64,000 nucleotides of DNA from Ochromonas danica (GCA_015146655.1 VKHL01000061.1:98500-162499); one strand, 5' to 3'; counted from the first letter of the stretch, positions 29,455 to 40,591 are shown. The notes: generated from the letters alone by a model not told the origin. Translations and numbers: made by a program.

Positions 29455-31566
29455 ATGTCTGAAGCTGCTGAGACTTTTGCCTTCTCTGCTGATATCAATC
29501 AGTTGCTTTCTTTGATTATCAATACTTTTTACTCCAACAAGGAGATCTTCTTGAGAGAGCTTATTTCCAATGCTTCCGATGCTTTGGATAAGATCCGCTA
29601 TTTATCTCTCACCGATCCTTCTGTCCTTGACTCTGAGAAGGAGCTTGAGATCAGACTTATCCCTGACAAGGCCAACAAGTGCCTCATTATCGAGGATTCT
29701 GGTATTGGTATGACCAAGGCTGATCTCGTTAACAACTTGGGTACCATCGCCAAGTCTGGCACTAAGGGTTTCATGGAGGCTCTCTCTGCTGGAGCTGATA
29801 TCAGCATGATTGGTCAGTTCGGTGTGGGTTTCTACTCTGCTTACCTTGTGGCTGACAGAGTCACTGTCCACTCCAAGCACAATGACGACGAGCAGCATGT
29901 GTGGGAGTCCGCTGCTGGCGGCTCATTCGTCGTGTCCAAGGACACTTCCGCTCCTTTGACTCGCGGCACTCGCATTGTTCTCCACCTTAAGGAGGACATG
30001 CAAGAGTATCTTGAGGAGAAGCGCCTCAAGGAGCTCGTCAAGAAGCACTCCGAGTTCATCGGCTTCCCTATCAAGCTCTATGTTGAGAAGGAGACTGAGA
30101 AGGAAGTCACTGATGACGAAGACGAGGAGGAAGACAAGAAGGAGGAAGAGGAGCCTAAGGTGACCGATGTTGATGAGGAGGAGAAGAAGGACAAGAAGAC
30201 CAAGAAGGTGAAGCAGGTCACCAAGTCTTGGTCTCACCTCAACGAGCAGAAGCCCATTTGGATGCGCAAGCCAGAGGAAGTGACTGATGCTGAATACGCT
30301 GCCTTCTACAAGTCCGTCTCCAACGATTGGGAGGAGCACCTCGCTGTCAAGCACTTCTCTGTGGAGGGTCAGCTCGAGTTCCGCGCTGTTCTCTTCATTC
30401 CTAAGCGTGCTCCTTTCGATATGTTCGAGGGTTCCACCAAGAAGAAGTACAACAACATCAAGCTCTATGTGCGCCGTGTGTTCATCATGGACAACTGCGA
30501 GGAGCTCATGCCTGAGTGGCTGCAGTTCATCAAGGGTGTTGTCGACAGTGAGGATCTCCCCTTGAACATTTCCCGTGAGTCTCTCCAGCAGAACAAGATC
30601 CTCCGCGTGATCAAGAAGAACTTGGTTAAGCGCACTATCGATCTCATTTCTGAGCTTGCTGAGGATTCTGAGAAGTACAACAAGTTCTACGAACAATTCT
30701 CCAAGAACCTCAAGCTTGGTGTTCACGAGGACAGCGCCAACCGTGCCAAGCTCGCCAAGTTCTTGCGCTACTACTCCACCAAGTCTGGCGAGACCCTGAC
30801 CTCTCTTGATGACTACGTCTCTCGCATGCCTGCTGATCAGACTGACATCTACTACGTCACTGGTGAGAGCAAGAAGGCTGTTGAGTCTTCTCCTTTCCTC
30901 GAGAAACTCAAGAAGAAGGGCTACGAAGTCCTCTACTTAGTTGATCCTATCGACGAGTACGCTGTCCAGCAACTCAAGGAGTTCGAGGGCAAGAAGCTTG
31001 TTTGTGCCACCAAGGAAGGTCTTAAGATCTCCGAGACTGAGGACGAGAAGAAGGCTTTCGAAGAGCTCAAGGCCCAGACTGAGGGTCTCTGCAAGCTCAT
31101 CAAGGAAGTTCTTGATGACAAGGTTGAGAAGGTTGTTGTTTCCAACCGTCTGGAGCAAGCTCCTTGCGTCTTGGTGACCGGCGAGTACGGTTGGTCTGCC
31201 AACATGGAGCGTATCATGAAGGCTCAAGCTCTTCGTGATGCTTCCACCTCTGCTTATATGATGTCCAAGAAGACCATGGAGATCAATCCTTCTAACCCTA
31301 TTATTGTTTCTCTCCGCGAGAAGGTCTCTGCTGACCAAAGCGATAAGACCGTCAAGGACGTTATCTGGATGCTTTATGACACTTCTCTTCTCACCTCTGG
31401 CTTTTCTCTGGACGAGCCTACCACCTTCGCCAACCGTATTCACCGCTTGATCAAGCTCGGCTTGTCTATTGATGACGATGAAGGCGACGCTGTTGCTGAT
31501 GAGGAAATGCCTGCTTTGGAGTCAACGGACGATGCTCCTGACTCCACTATGGAGGAGGTTGATTAA
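29455..31566 (+). CDS. HSP90: cytosolic heat shock protein HSP90
   Basis: 703 aa, single exon; ATG 29455 gives [20 protein letters not shown]. All HSP90 family blocks are present: [48 protein letters not shown], the charged linker (residues ~220-250), the middle domain with [14 protein letters not shown] and the C-terminal dimerisation domain. It ends MEEVD, the TPR-cochaperone docking tail of cytosolic forms. Strongly biased codon use (aag, gag, ctc) fits very high expression. The 452-bp spacer to divergent Rab18 carries heat-shock elements. Confidence 0.98.
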   Translation: MSEAAETFAFSADINQLLSLIINTFYSNKEIFLRELISNASDALDKIRYLSLTDPSVLDSEKELEIRLIPDKANKCLIIEDSGIGMTKADLVNNLGTIAKSGTKGFMEALSAGADISMIGQFGVGFYSAYLVADRVTVHSKHNDDEQHVWESAAGGSFVVSKDTSAPLTRGTRIVLHLKEDMQEYLEEKRLKELVKKHSEFIGFPIKLYVEKETEKEVTDDEDEEEDKKEEEEPKVTDVDEEEKKDKKTKKVKQVTKSWSHLNEQKPIWMRKPEEVTDAEYAAFYKSVSNDWEEHLAVKHFSVEGQLEFRAVLFIPKRAPFDMFEGSTKKKYNNIKLYVRRVFIMDNCEELMPEWLQFIKGVVDSEDLPLNISRESLQQNKILRVIKKNLVKRTIDLISELAEDSEKYNKFYEQFSKNLKLGVHEDSANRAKLAKFLRYYSTKSGETLTSLDDYVSRMPADQTDIYYVTGESKKAVESSPFLEKLKKKGYEVLYLVDPIDEYAVQQLKEFEGKKLVCATKEGLKISETEDEKKAFEELKAQTEGLCKLIKEVLDDKVEKVVVSNRLEQAPCVLVTGEYGWSANMERIMKAQALRDASTSAYMMSKKTMEINPSNPIIVSLREKVSADQSDKTVKDVIWMLYDTSLLTSGFSLDEPTTFANRIHRLIKLGLSIDDDEGDAVADEEMPALESTDDAPDSTMEEVD

Positions 31567-32105
31567 ATAATAGTTGATAATTTTGGATGCGGCTGCTTGC
31601 GATCTGAAGTGGCATAGGATGAATGGTTTGAATGTAGGAAATCAGTGCATTAACACTTATTAACCGAAGCTTTTGGGAATTTGATAGCATTTTTCTGTTT
31701 TGTTTTCTTTCATCTGTGTATCGGCTCTCCGCTTACTAGCAGACTTTCAAAACACATCTAATGATGTCAACTATCACAACAGCTGGATGCCATTCTTTTT
31801 TTGTTGTACTTGCCACTGTATGTACGGAGTGATGGATTTTGCCTGCTTTTACCTCTTAGCCGCGTGGCCAAAGTGCGCACTATGGTGGTGTGGCATGAAC
31901 TTAGCAACAAGTCTCAGTGTTGTGAATGAATTCTTGGCAATAGGAGACTTCTCCTCTCTGAGCTTTCATTTTATTTGTCACCCTCCTACCCATTACTTCT
32001 TCATCAAAATTCCACTTGTCCTCCCTAGTCTTTGCTAGCCGCTCTCCATTAGTTTCCTCAGGTTGAAAAAGGCGACGTCAGCTTAGTCAGTTCCGAGCTA
32101 GTGCT
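31567..32105. other. intergenic, nothing recognised
   Basis: 539-bp spacer between HSP90 and HSF on the same strand. The 112-codon frame 31700-32038 has a hydrophobic, Cys/His-rich random composition and no start context or family match. No clear heat-shock element is seen here. Confidence 0.5.
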
Positions 32106-34196
32106 ATGACCTCAGTGCCAGGGTTTTTGACTAAGACATTCGAGATATTTAGTTCTCCTGAATATGCAGATTGCTGCGGCTGGGGTCCCAATGGCAACAC
32201 GATTATCATTCGCAAGGTGGGTAGAATGACTTCCTGCTGCCCTCTGAGCGACTGCTAACATTGACTGACTGACTGCTAACATTCAGATTGAGCAGTTCTC
32301 CAAGAATGTGCTTCCCAAGTACTTCAAGCACTCCAACTTCCAATCTTTTGTGAGGCAGCTGAATATGGTAAGATGTCGTCTTCCCTGTCTCCCCCTGCTG
32401 GATGAGGAAGCTGAAGACTCTAACTCTTCTCCTCTGTTGTTTGCTAGTATGACTTCCACAAGACAGTGCAGGATCCGAGCCATGGAGAGTTTCAGCACCA
32501 ATACTTCAAGCAGAACAGGCCCGACCTCTTGGTCTACATCAAACGCAAAGCTAACAATCGCAACGACTCCAGCAAGAAGTTTCAAGGCAGCGGCGGCAAT
32601 GCAGGCGGCAAGACTTCTACTGCTCAGCCAGCTGCTTCAAATCAAATCAACCAATCCAGCTCATCGCTATCGCGAGAGAGTCTTCAGGAGATGCCGGAGT
32701 ATGATCTTGACGCACTGGACGGATTGGAGGAGTCCCTCGGCGACTACGAAGATCTGCACAGCTCATCTTTCATGCAGTCGAGACAAATATCAGCCCAAGC
32801 AGACTTTGAGAAGAAGATGGAAGCGAAGCTGTCCAGAGTGGAGGAGGAGAACCGCTTGCTGAAGCAGATGTTTGTGGAGAGCCATCAGAAGAACCTCCTC
32901 ATGCAAGATCGCATGGAGCGAGTGCTCAAGACTCTCTACTCAGTGTTCATGGCCCACCCTTCTGCTGGCAAAGCTCTTGCTAGTCGCATGCCTGTAGGGG
33001 ATACCTCAATCTGACTTCTGTCATAGACTATAATCTGATTTGGTGCGTGAATGTTGTCTTCTGTGTTTCAGAGCATGATGCTGGGCGATATTTCTCCTTT
33101 TCCTGCTCCCCCGAAGGGTCTCCTCACCGACGACAACCACGCCCCTTTGGGCGTACCTCTTATTGACTTCCCAAGGTAAACACGGTTTAATTCTCTTGTG
33201 TTTCCGATATGCCAACCTAATCGCGTGGAAATGTTGGATTAGCGAGAGTGGCTTGGAGCTGACGGCAAATACCCGAGGGACTTCGTTTGATTATGCCGCG
33301 GCCTCTATTTCTGCTCCTGTTTTCCCCAATCAAGCAACAGAAAACACATCCAGCACGGTACCGCTATTGGACGGCACGGAATTGCGCTATTTGCCTTCCT
33401 TCGATTCCTCGTTGATCGCAAATGGCTGTGCGGCGGAGAGCTCCAATATTAATGATAGCGATCAAGTGATGGGATTGAGGTCAGACATGACAGTTCGTTC
33501 TGGTGGACCTCTTTATCGCTCGCAGTCCCTTTGTGGACCCCTTCCCAATGAAGAGCCTCTGTCGGGACTAACCAGCGACCGAGTGACTCTTCTACCCGAT
33601 AGCCCTAAGCAAGACCAGCGGCCCGCGAGTACCGTTAGTGCAGACTCCATGAATAACGGATCTGTCTTTTCTCATAATGATGACAATGAGGTGGAGAAGG
33701 GCATTGCAACCGTGTCTGAAGAAAACACTGAGGGAGTGCTCACATCTTCGGAAGGACAAGCGTGGCGATCTCGTCTGCGCGCCAAGCGAAAAGCGAACTC
33801 TAGCGCGGAGGATTTGGAGTCAACGTCCAAAATCGCAGAAGGTGAAAAGAGAGTTCGTGCTGATCAGGACGCTGCCTTTTCTACAAATCCATATCCTGCG
33901 GTCGAACAGAACCTGCAAGGGGCTCGGAGCGCCAGTGATGTGGATCTCGCGCAGGCTGACACTCGACACTTTCTTGATGTTCTCCACGCCAACCAAAATG
34001 TAAAATCTGCAGTGCTTCTGTCCCCTCTTTATGTCTATTTCTCTAATTGCCACTTGTGTAACAGACTACTCTGCATCGGCTGGACTCGCTTGAACAGACC
34101 ATCGCGACACTTCTGGACCACATGGATTACGACGAATCCTCTCTTACAGCTACTGATTGCCCCGCGACTGTCTCTGGTCCAAGTGGTGCTTCGTAA
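32106..34196 (+). CDS. HSF: heat shock transcription factor
   Basis: Six exons: 32106-32216, 32287-32367, 32448-32993, 33072-33175, 33243-33999 and 34065-34196 (all GT-AG), ~576 aa. Residues 1-95 are the HSF winged-helix DNA-binding domain: VPGFLTKTFEIFSSPEY, NTIIIRKIEQFSKNVLPKYF, KHSNFQSFVRQLNMYDFHK and a YFKQNRPDLLVYIKRK wing end. A Gln/Ser/Asn linker leads to a coiled coil at ~170-225 (FEKKMEAKLSRVEEENRLL), the trimerisation helix. The long low-complexity middle is acidic/Ser-rich, and the last exon carries another short coiled coil (TTLHRLDSLEQTIATLLDH), which may repress trimerisation. The exon 3 donor is GTAGGG, weaker than the others. Nuclear activator of chaperone genes, and neighbour of one. 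Confidence 0.93.
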
Positions 34197-34529
34197 CGAC
34201 TTCTTTGCTCTTCGTCTGTAATAGAAGTTGTCGTGCTTGGAACAGGTGTATATCGTGAGCGTGTGTGTTTGTGCATTCCCTTGGAGATTGTTAAGTTAAC
34301 CCATCCCTTAGTTTATTAATAGTCTGCTTTGCTCTCTTTTACTTCTCGTACCGCTTCAATCTATGCCTAGCACCATTTGTTTGTTATTAAACAATTACTG
34401 CGTCAGAGTTGCTGCAATGGTGTCTGACTGCAATCACTTCTCCATAAATCTAAACCACACGCAACACAATAATATCTCGTCCTGAACAAGTGCCAGCCTG
34501 GACAAACTAATTACAGATAATCCTAATCG
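34197..34529. other. intergenic, nothing recognised
   Basis: 333-bp spacer between HSF and LSm3 on the same strand. AT-rich, with no repeat or RNA signal recognised. Confidence 0.5.
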
Positions 34530-34962
34530 ATGTCGATCGACACACCTCTCGACCTGATTCGTCTTTCCATAGATGAGAGAATTTACGTGAAATGCAAAGG
34601 GGACCGAGAGCTGCGAGGGAAGCTTCATGTGAGCTCCACTATTCTCTTTTCTCTTCTCTCTGTCGAGCGATTTGTCATGCCTTTTTTGCTTGCCAGGCCT
34701 TCGATCAACATCTTAACATGGTCTTGGGCGAAGTGGAGGAAACTGTGTATACAAGAGAAGTGGACGAGGAGACTGAGGAAGAGCTCGTCAAGGTGAGCAG
34801 CCAGCCATTGCTAATCCCCGTCATCCAATGCTCTTTCACTGACTGACTGATTGATTGATTGACTGACGCGTCGTCTGGCAGGCCGACAAGCGGAATGTTG
34901 ACATGCTCTTTGTTCGTGGAGATGTGGTCATCTTAGTCTCCCCGCCTCTGCGGACAGCTTAA
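34530..34962 (+). CDS. LSM3: U6 snRNA-associated Sm-like protein LSm3
   Basis: Three exons: 34530-34628, 34697-34792 and 34882-34962, 91 aa, the normal family length. Sm1: [20 protein letters not shown] and [20 protein letters not shown]; Sm2: [19 protein letters not shown]. The [19 protein letters not shown] insert between Sm1 and Sm2 is specific to LSm3. It is part of the LSm2-8 ring (U6 snRNP, nucleus) and the LSm1-7 ring (mRNA decay, cytoplasm). Intron 2 ends with a run of TGAC/TGAT tetramers. Confidence 0.96.
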
Positions 34963-35089
34963 TTTAATAGTTATCCACCACACAAAAGCCAAGTTACTCT
35001 CCAGCGAAGAAAAGAGAACTTTCAAAACTACTCGACTCGGTCAAAGCATCAGATGATCCAAACACATCTTGCTTGGACAATCAATTCCT

Positions 35090-36356
35090 CTAAAGCTGAC
35101 GGACGACGGACTTGTTGAAGTCGGGCATGCGTACGAAGGGCTGGATCTCGTCCTTGTGGTCAGGTGTACTGTAGATGTCCTGGTAGAGTTCCTCAAGAGG
35201 AGGGAAGGCGCCAGCCTTGGCAGCGGCGAGAGCATCTTGGACAGAGTTGCGGATGACCTTTTCGATCTCCTTGAGCTCGTCAGCGGTGGAAAGGTTGTGG
35301 TCTACCAACACCTTCTTCACGTACTCGATAGGGTCACGAGCCTGGCGAACACCGCCAACCTCCTCACGAGTGCGGTAGGTAGTGCCTGGATCGGACATGG
35401 AGTGTCCGTGGTAGCGGTAGGTATCGAACTCAATGTAGATGGGTCCCTTGCCGGAGGAAGCATACTCCTTCGCCAAGGCAAAGCCTTGCTTCACAGCCAA
35501 CACATTCATTCCGTTGATTTTCATTCCAGGAATGACGCGTCCGCCCATGGTATAGTAATGGTCATTGGAGGAAGATCTCTTCGTTGAGGTGCCCATACCG
35601 TATTGATTGTTCTCAATGACGAAAATCATAGGCAGGCCCCAAAGCTTAGCCATGTTAGCAGCCTCCCAAATCTGTCCCTGGTTAGCCGCACCATCGCCAT
35701 AGGCGGCAATAGCCACGGGCATGCGCTGACCCTCAGGCGTGTTGTACTTGCTGGCAAAGGCCAGGCCCACACCCACAGGCACCTGAGCACCCACAATACC
35801 CTGTCCACCATAGAAATTGTGCTTCTTGTTATAGAAGTGCATCGAGCCACCCTTGCCTTTGGTCGCGCCGCTCGCGAAGCCGAAGAGCTCAGCGAAGACC
35901 TGCTCCACAGTGGCACCTCGCAGCAAAGCAACGCAGTGGCAGCGGTAGGAGGTGATCCAACTGTCCTCATGGGTTAAGGAAGCTTCCATTCCAGTGGCAA
36001 TGGCCTCTTGACCATCATAAAGATGGCAAAACCCGCGAATGTTGCGCGCCTTGTACTCGGTGTCGTTGGTGATCTCCATGCGACGCATCGTGTACATCTG
36101 CTGTAAGAACTTGATCAGCTCTTCTTTGTTAGTGGTAACAGTGGTGGCTGGAGGGTCAATCACTTCAAAAGAAGAAGAAACGGATTAGAACAGGGGCGAA
36201 TTCTGACAGTGGGAGCAGCGCAGAAAGGAACTCACAGTGAGTCTTGAAGACATCGCCCAAATCCAAAGAAATCTGCTGGTTAACAGTAGATAAGGATCGA
36301 TAGGAAGTGCCAGCAGGGATCTTGGCGAAAAGAGTTCGAAGTTTAGGCGCGAGCAT
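35090..36356 (-). CDS. PDHA: pyruvate dehydrogenase E1 component subunit alpha, mitochondrial
   Basis: Two exons: 36236-36356 and 35090-36162, 397 aa. Exon 1 holds a mitochondrial presequence (MLAPKLRTLFAKIPAGTSYR). The mature protein has MYTMRRMEITNDTEYKAR, RGFCHLYDGQEAIATGME, the thiamine-diphosphate site GDGAANQGQIWEAANMA ending IENNQYGMGT, and the loop YHGHSMSDPGTTYRTREE with the conserved phosphorylatable serine. E1-alpha decarboxylates pyruvate with E1-beta. Convergent with LSm3 (127 bp apart) and head-to-head with TEN1 (147 bp between starts). Confidence 0.97.
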
Positions 36357-36503
36357 GTCGATGGAAGGACTCGTTGTCAAGTGAGAGCAAAACAAGACAG
36401 ACAGAACGCCAGGACAGCCGCAGCAGTTGCCGTTCGACTTTCTTGGAGGAAACATGAGGTTTTAAATCAATAAATTGGACTTACCGCTTTCTCCTGCCAG
36501 AAG

Positions 36504-36961
36504 ATGGCCAGCAAATGTGCGAAAATCATCTTTCTTCCCGATTTGCTGTCAAAGTCGGCCGATGAGGTGGTTGGGTCTTTAGTTCGTGTCACGGGGAGGG
36601 TAGTATTTGTGGATGGCGTGACGCGGATCTGTCAGATTGAAGACCAGCGCTGCCATCTTGTTGTCGATTTGTCGCTGGCTGACATGGGAGGTGTCGCTGT
36701 GGACGACCTCTGGCAGTTTATCGGTGACATTAGTGCAATGGATGCTTCTATTGACGAGGTAGGTGGTTGATCATCTCCTCCTCCTCCTGCCTCAGAGTGA
36801 CCCACCTCACTTCTTCTCTGCAGAGGCTGCTGGGCTTGCCGGGCAGGTTTTTCCTCAAAGCCACGATCTCTCGGAATGTGGAGGGACTGGACCTCAATTT
36901 GTTTAAACGCGCCGTGGTGAAGAGGGAGGCCTTCCTCGCGTCCATTAACCTTAACCCTTGA
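36504..36961 (+). CDS. TEN1: TEN1, CST telomere-capping complex subunit
   Basis: Two exons: 36504-36758 and 36824-36961, 130 aa, a normal TEN1 length. The sequence is one OB fold: SLVRVTGRVVFVDGVTRICQ (beta1-2), HLVVDLSLAD, DDLWQFIGDI, then in exon 2 FLKATISRNVEGLDLNLF followed by a C-terminal helix. The (A)R(V).RNV(D/E)G(I/L)DLNL block and the W/YQFIGE(L) block are the most conserved parts of plant and animal TEN1. TEN1 binds STN1 and CTC1 to cap telomeres and recruit polymerase alpha for C-strand fill-in. It lies ~27 kb from this chromosome end. Convergent with the AT-hook-like gene, stop codons only 41 bp apart. Confidence 0.85.
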
Positions 36962-37002
36962 CTCTTCCTTATATTACACAGAACAAATCAGCCAGTCGTC
37001 TA

Positions 37003-39095
37003 CTAAGTGTTGATGGTTGTCGCCGATACCACAGAGAACTCTTGATCGAGCTCCGCAGTATTCAGACCCATAGCCATAGCATCCGCGCCACCTCGGAAAC
37101 GGATCGTTCGCATGCGAGGCGAGAGCAGAGCGCCCTCCATCTCGTCCTCGTACAAGGCGAACTGCACCGCCTCGAGCAGCGCCTGCAGATTGCGAGGCGA
37201 GAGCAGAACGTGTTCTTTGAGCTCACCCCATGCATCAGTCATAGCTTTTCCATCAACAAGATGATAAGTGTTATAGCCTTCAGCCCAAATCTGCAAGCGT
37301 TCCTGCGAGTAATCGATATCGATCTCCTCCTCGGAGATGTACTTCAGCAAACTACTCCGCAGTTCAGAATCATCAGCCATGTCTGAGAAATCCTCTGATC
37401 TAGCTAACAAAGTCCGCAAGTCTTGGTCATTCATCTCTTTCCAAGGCTTGGGTTCCATCACAATGAGGTCGAAGCGCACGCGAGGATCATTCTTCATGCC
37501 TTCTCGCAAGAAAGAGATGATTCGCTGCGCATAGTCCAAAGCTGTTAAACGGGAGGAGTTAGTGCTGCTATTGGAAGACCTTGTCCGAACAACTGCAGTG
37601 ATGAGCAAGCGCAAATCCAGCGAATCATTTTCACTCGTGTTTTCTCCCAACAGCTCGGCGACAACATCCTCCTCGCCTTCCTCCTGCTCCTCCTTAGGCT
37701 CAAAAGGAGAGTGCCCACCAACATAAGTGGGAGGGAGAAACCTCTTTGCTTTCTCCGCGAGTTCATCACGGAGAAGATGTTTCGAAGGGTACTTGGGCAT
37801 GCTCAGGTCGCGATCGATCTGCTTAACCAGCTCGCTCATGGTCGTGTTCTTACCCAAAGCAGCCTTCGAGAACGAAAAAGAGCCATCCTCTTCACCACTC
37901 TCAAGTAAATTAGAGTTCTTCTCGTTGGCGAATAGCTCTTCTCCATCGAGGATAGACTGCGTGTTGAGGGACTCCATGAGTCGCTGGAATTCCTCCAAGG
38001 AAGGAACAGAATCCGCATCCGAGAGAAGCGCAGACTTCAGCGAAGGATCGGAATCTGAGCGCTTCGAGGAGGATCGCCGCGCCTTCTCTTTGGCGGCTTG
38101 ACTTTTCTCTCCAGACCGCGGCCTGCCTCTCTTGCGCGGATGCTCGACATCTCCGCCAACCGCAGACTCGAAGTCCTCGGGCAGCTCTTCGTCGCCTTCT
38201 CCTTCAGCTCCATCCAAATCCTCAGAGACTTCCGGTGGAAAGATATCCATGTTTGCCAAGATGTTCATATCCAAATCCTTGTCGTCCAAGCCCTCCATCT
38301 GCAACTTCAAGTCACTGAGCTCCAAGTCCAGGTCGTCATCCTCGTCGTCTTCACCCTTCCCTTTCCCTCGCGGAGCAGGCTTGCGCTGATTGGGACGACC
38401 ACGCTTCTTAGGGAAGTTGTTAACATCTTCGATGTTGCCGAACTTGGCCATCTGCGAGTCGAGATCCAAAATCTGACTGTCCAGGTCCAGCAGGTCTTCG
38501 AAGTGCAACGCGCCACCGTCCTCCACATCCAGCACAGGCTCTGTAAACTCCGTGTTTTCTCCCTTGGCACCAGACGCATTCGATACAAATCGAGATTGAA
38601 AGTTGGCCAGATCGTCGATGTCGATGTCGTCTTCGTCGCCCAGCGCCGCGATTTGACTTCTCTTGCCCGGCGAGGACAGCTCCTCCTTCAACAACGCGGT
38701 GAAGTCAAATTGAGTGGAGAGATCATCATCTATCGACGAAGAACGGACAGTCTTCGGGCCCTTGGCAGGCTTTGGCTGGGCAGCGTCAGTCTTCCGCTTT
38801 CGCTCGCCTTTCTTCTTCGCTTCTTCTGGCGCCTCATCGCTGCGCTTGACATCAAGCCTCCAGGAAACTCCTCGCGGTAAGCCAAGGTGCTTCTAAGAAG
38901 GATTTTGACTGTTGATGAGGAACTGGTGCAGAGGGTGGGAGAAGTCATGCTTGCTTGAAGACTGCTCACCTCTTTGCAAGATCTTGCACTTCCCAAGGGA
39001 TGGGCTAGAAACCGAAAGCTATCTACTCGACCATCATAACAGAGCCAAGATGCCAGCAGCAACAGCAACGTGGTGGAAACCTCGAACCTTGCCAT
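37003..39095 (-). CDS. unknown AT-hook-like protein, predicted plastid-targeted
   Basis: Two exons: 38970-39095 and 37003-38892 (GT-AG), ~671 aa. Exon 1 encodes a hydrophobic signal (FEVSTTLLLLLASWLC) then VDSFRFLAHP, a plausible signal-plus-transit peptide; exon 2 opens KHLGLPRGVSWRLDVKRSD. The frame within exon 2 has no ATG near its 5' end, which supports the splice. The middle is highly acidic and carries two KKRGRP/RKRGRP cores of the AT-hook type (near residues 205 and 300), typical of minor-groove DNA binding. The C-terminal ~200 residues are more globular, with LTALDYAQRIISFLREGMK, FDLIVMEPKPW and YSQERLQIWAEGYNTYHLV. I know no family for it. A plastid-nucleoid role is a guess from targeting plus AT-hooks. 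Confidence 0.6.
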
Positions 39096-39152
39096 CCAGA
39101 CAGCAAACGATGTCAATTGAGACCTGCTGCGCCGTCCCGGAAAAGGTCTGGC

Positions 39153-39345
39153 GACATGTTAACCATGCTTTCGCCCAGTCATGACATGTTAACCATGTTG
39201 TATCGACATGTTAACCATGTTCGGTGCCAAGTCATGACATGTTAACCATGTTCGGTGCCAAGTCATGACATGTTAACCATGTTGTATCGACATGTTAACC
39301 ATGTTCGGTGCCAAGTCATGACATGTTAATGATGATTTTATCGCC
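39153..39345. repeat. gacatgttaaccatg tandem array with 84-bp higher-order period
   Basis: Seven copies of the core gacatgttaaccatg begin at 39153, 39183, 39205, 39236, 39267, 39289 and 39320 (the last diverged). Spacings are 30, 22, 31, 31, 22 and 31 bp: short units end in gtatc, long ones in cggtgccaagtcat. The 31+31+22 pattern repeats every 84 bp. Each core centres on the palindrome GTTAAC. The array fills the shared upstream region of the AT-hook-like and ABC genes. Confidence 0.92.
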
Positions 39346-39420
39346 AAGTCAGGAACAAACATCCATCGGACATCTTCCTCCCACAGTCACAATCAATCCA
39401 AAGAGTTCCTGCTCGACACC

Positions 39421-40335
39421 ATGACCTCCGAGAGCCCCCTGCACATTGACGTTAACCATCTCACCTTCGCCTATCCTGGCAGGGAGCCTGTGCTTCGTGA
39501 TCTCAACATGCAGTTGACGAACGGAGCGCGTTGCCTGTTGATCGGAGCGAATGGCGCTGGCAAGTCCACTCTCCTTAGGATTCTGGCTGGAAGGCACCTC
39601 ACTAAGCCCGATGATGCTGTAAGAGTCCTTGGCCGCTCATCCTTCCATGATACGCGCCTCAACTTCGAGCGCTCTTATCTGGACACGGATTGGGGAATGC
39701 GCACAGTTGCCTTTGCTGGCTACGGCTGCCCCCTGCAGGCGGACATCCCTGTTTCTAATATGATGAAGAAGCTCCAAGACGACTACCCTGAGCGCCGCGA
39801 CGAGTTGCTGCAGCTGCTGCGCATCGATCCCCAGTGGCGCATGCACCAAGTCTCCGATGGACAGCGCCGCCGAGTGCAGATTTTCATCGGTCTGTTGAGA
39901 CCATTCAGAATCCTTCTACTGGACGAAGTCACTGTCTCTCTGGATGTTGTCGTGCGCCAGGATCTTCTTCGATGGCTGAAGGCCGAGTCAGAGCGCCGCC
40001 AGGCCACTATCCTCTACGCCACGCACATCTTCGACGGTCTGGATGACTGGCCCACTCACTTGCACTATCTTAACAATAAGGGTGTAACTGGGTGGCAAGG
40101 CCTCTTACATGACTTACCTCTCTATCGTGAGATGCGCAGTCGTGGCGAGCCCAGCCCACTCTTGCGCATTGCCGAAAATTGGCTGCGTGCAGAGTTGGAA
40201 GATGGAGCTGAGCACGAAAAGCCTCTTGGTGAAGCTGCGAATAAAGAACATGACCCAACGCAAACTTCCTTTGTTGCTGCTGGCGGCTTCGCGAATGGTC
40301 GCATGGCCAGTCACAATTTTATTGGACAGCTGTAA
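39421..40335 (+). CDS. soluble ABC ATPase, CAF16/ABCI-type
   Basis: 304 aa, single exon, ATG 39421. A lone nucleotide-binding domain without membrane segments: Walker A GANGAGKST, signature VSDGQRRRVQ (in place of LSGGQ), Walker B RILLLDEVTVSLD and a switch His in YATHIFDGL. The Q/S-loop region contains DTDWGMRTVAF. The FDGLDDWPTHLHYL end is typical of yeast CAF16 and plant ABCI19-21 proteins, linked to the CCR4-NOT/transcription machinery or of unknown transport function. Head-to-head with the AT-hook-like gene. Confidence 0.85.
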   Translation: MTSESPLHIDVNHLTFAYPGREPVLRDLNMQLTNGARCLLIGANGAGKSTLLRILAGRHLTKPDDAVRVLGRSSFHDTRLNFERSYLDTDWGMRTVAFAGYGCPLQADIPVSNMMKKLQDDYPERRDELLQLLRIDPQWRMHQVSDGQRRRVQIFIGLLRPFRILLLDEVTVSLDVVVRQDLLRWLKAESERRQATILYATHIFDGLDDWPTHLHYLNNKGVTGWQGLLHDLPLYREMRSRGEPSPLLRIAENWLRAELEDGAEHEKPLGEAANKEHDPTQTSFVAAGGFANGRMASHNFIGQL

Positions 40336-40591
40336 GGTTTATGCAAGGCTGGCTACGCAGAAGACATGTAGATCCAAGCATAGTTGAGAATAGTTGTTAA
40401 ATTCCCGTCATAAGCGCTAACTGTTAAACACATAGTAATTGAGAGGAGCGTTGTGTTAAGTCCTGCCAAATCTGGCTTTCTGGCTATTTGTCACCATCAT
40501 TGCCAAATCTGGCTTTCTGGCTATTTGTCTTGGTGGCAGCCTATTGCACCATAGCCAGCTAGCCAACAGTATTGCCTTGTTTAGTGCTTCC

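Noticed and set aside
29923-30726. 267-codon minus-strand frame opposite HSP90
   Set aside because: Long antisense frame caused by strong codon bias of HSP90; Leu/Val/Glu-rich, no family resemblance.
31700-32038. 112-codon frame between HSP90 and HSF
   Set aside because: Random-looking composition rich in Cys/Phe/Leu, no start context and no similarity to a known family.
39153-39345. CRISPR-like regularly spaced repeats
   Set aside because: Eukaryotic locus, spacers are themselves repeated (84-bp superperiod), and no cas genes: a minisatellite.
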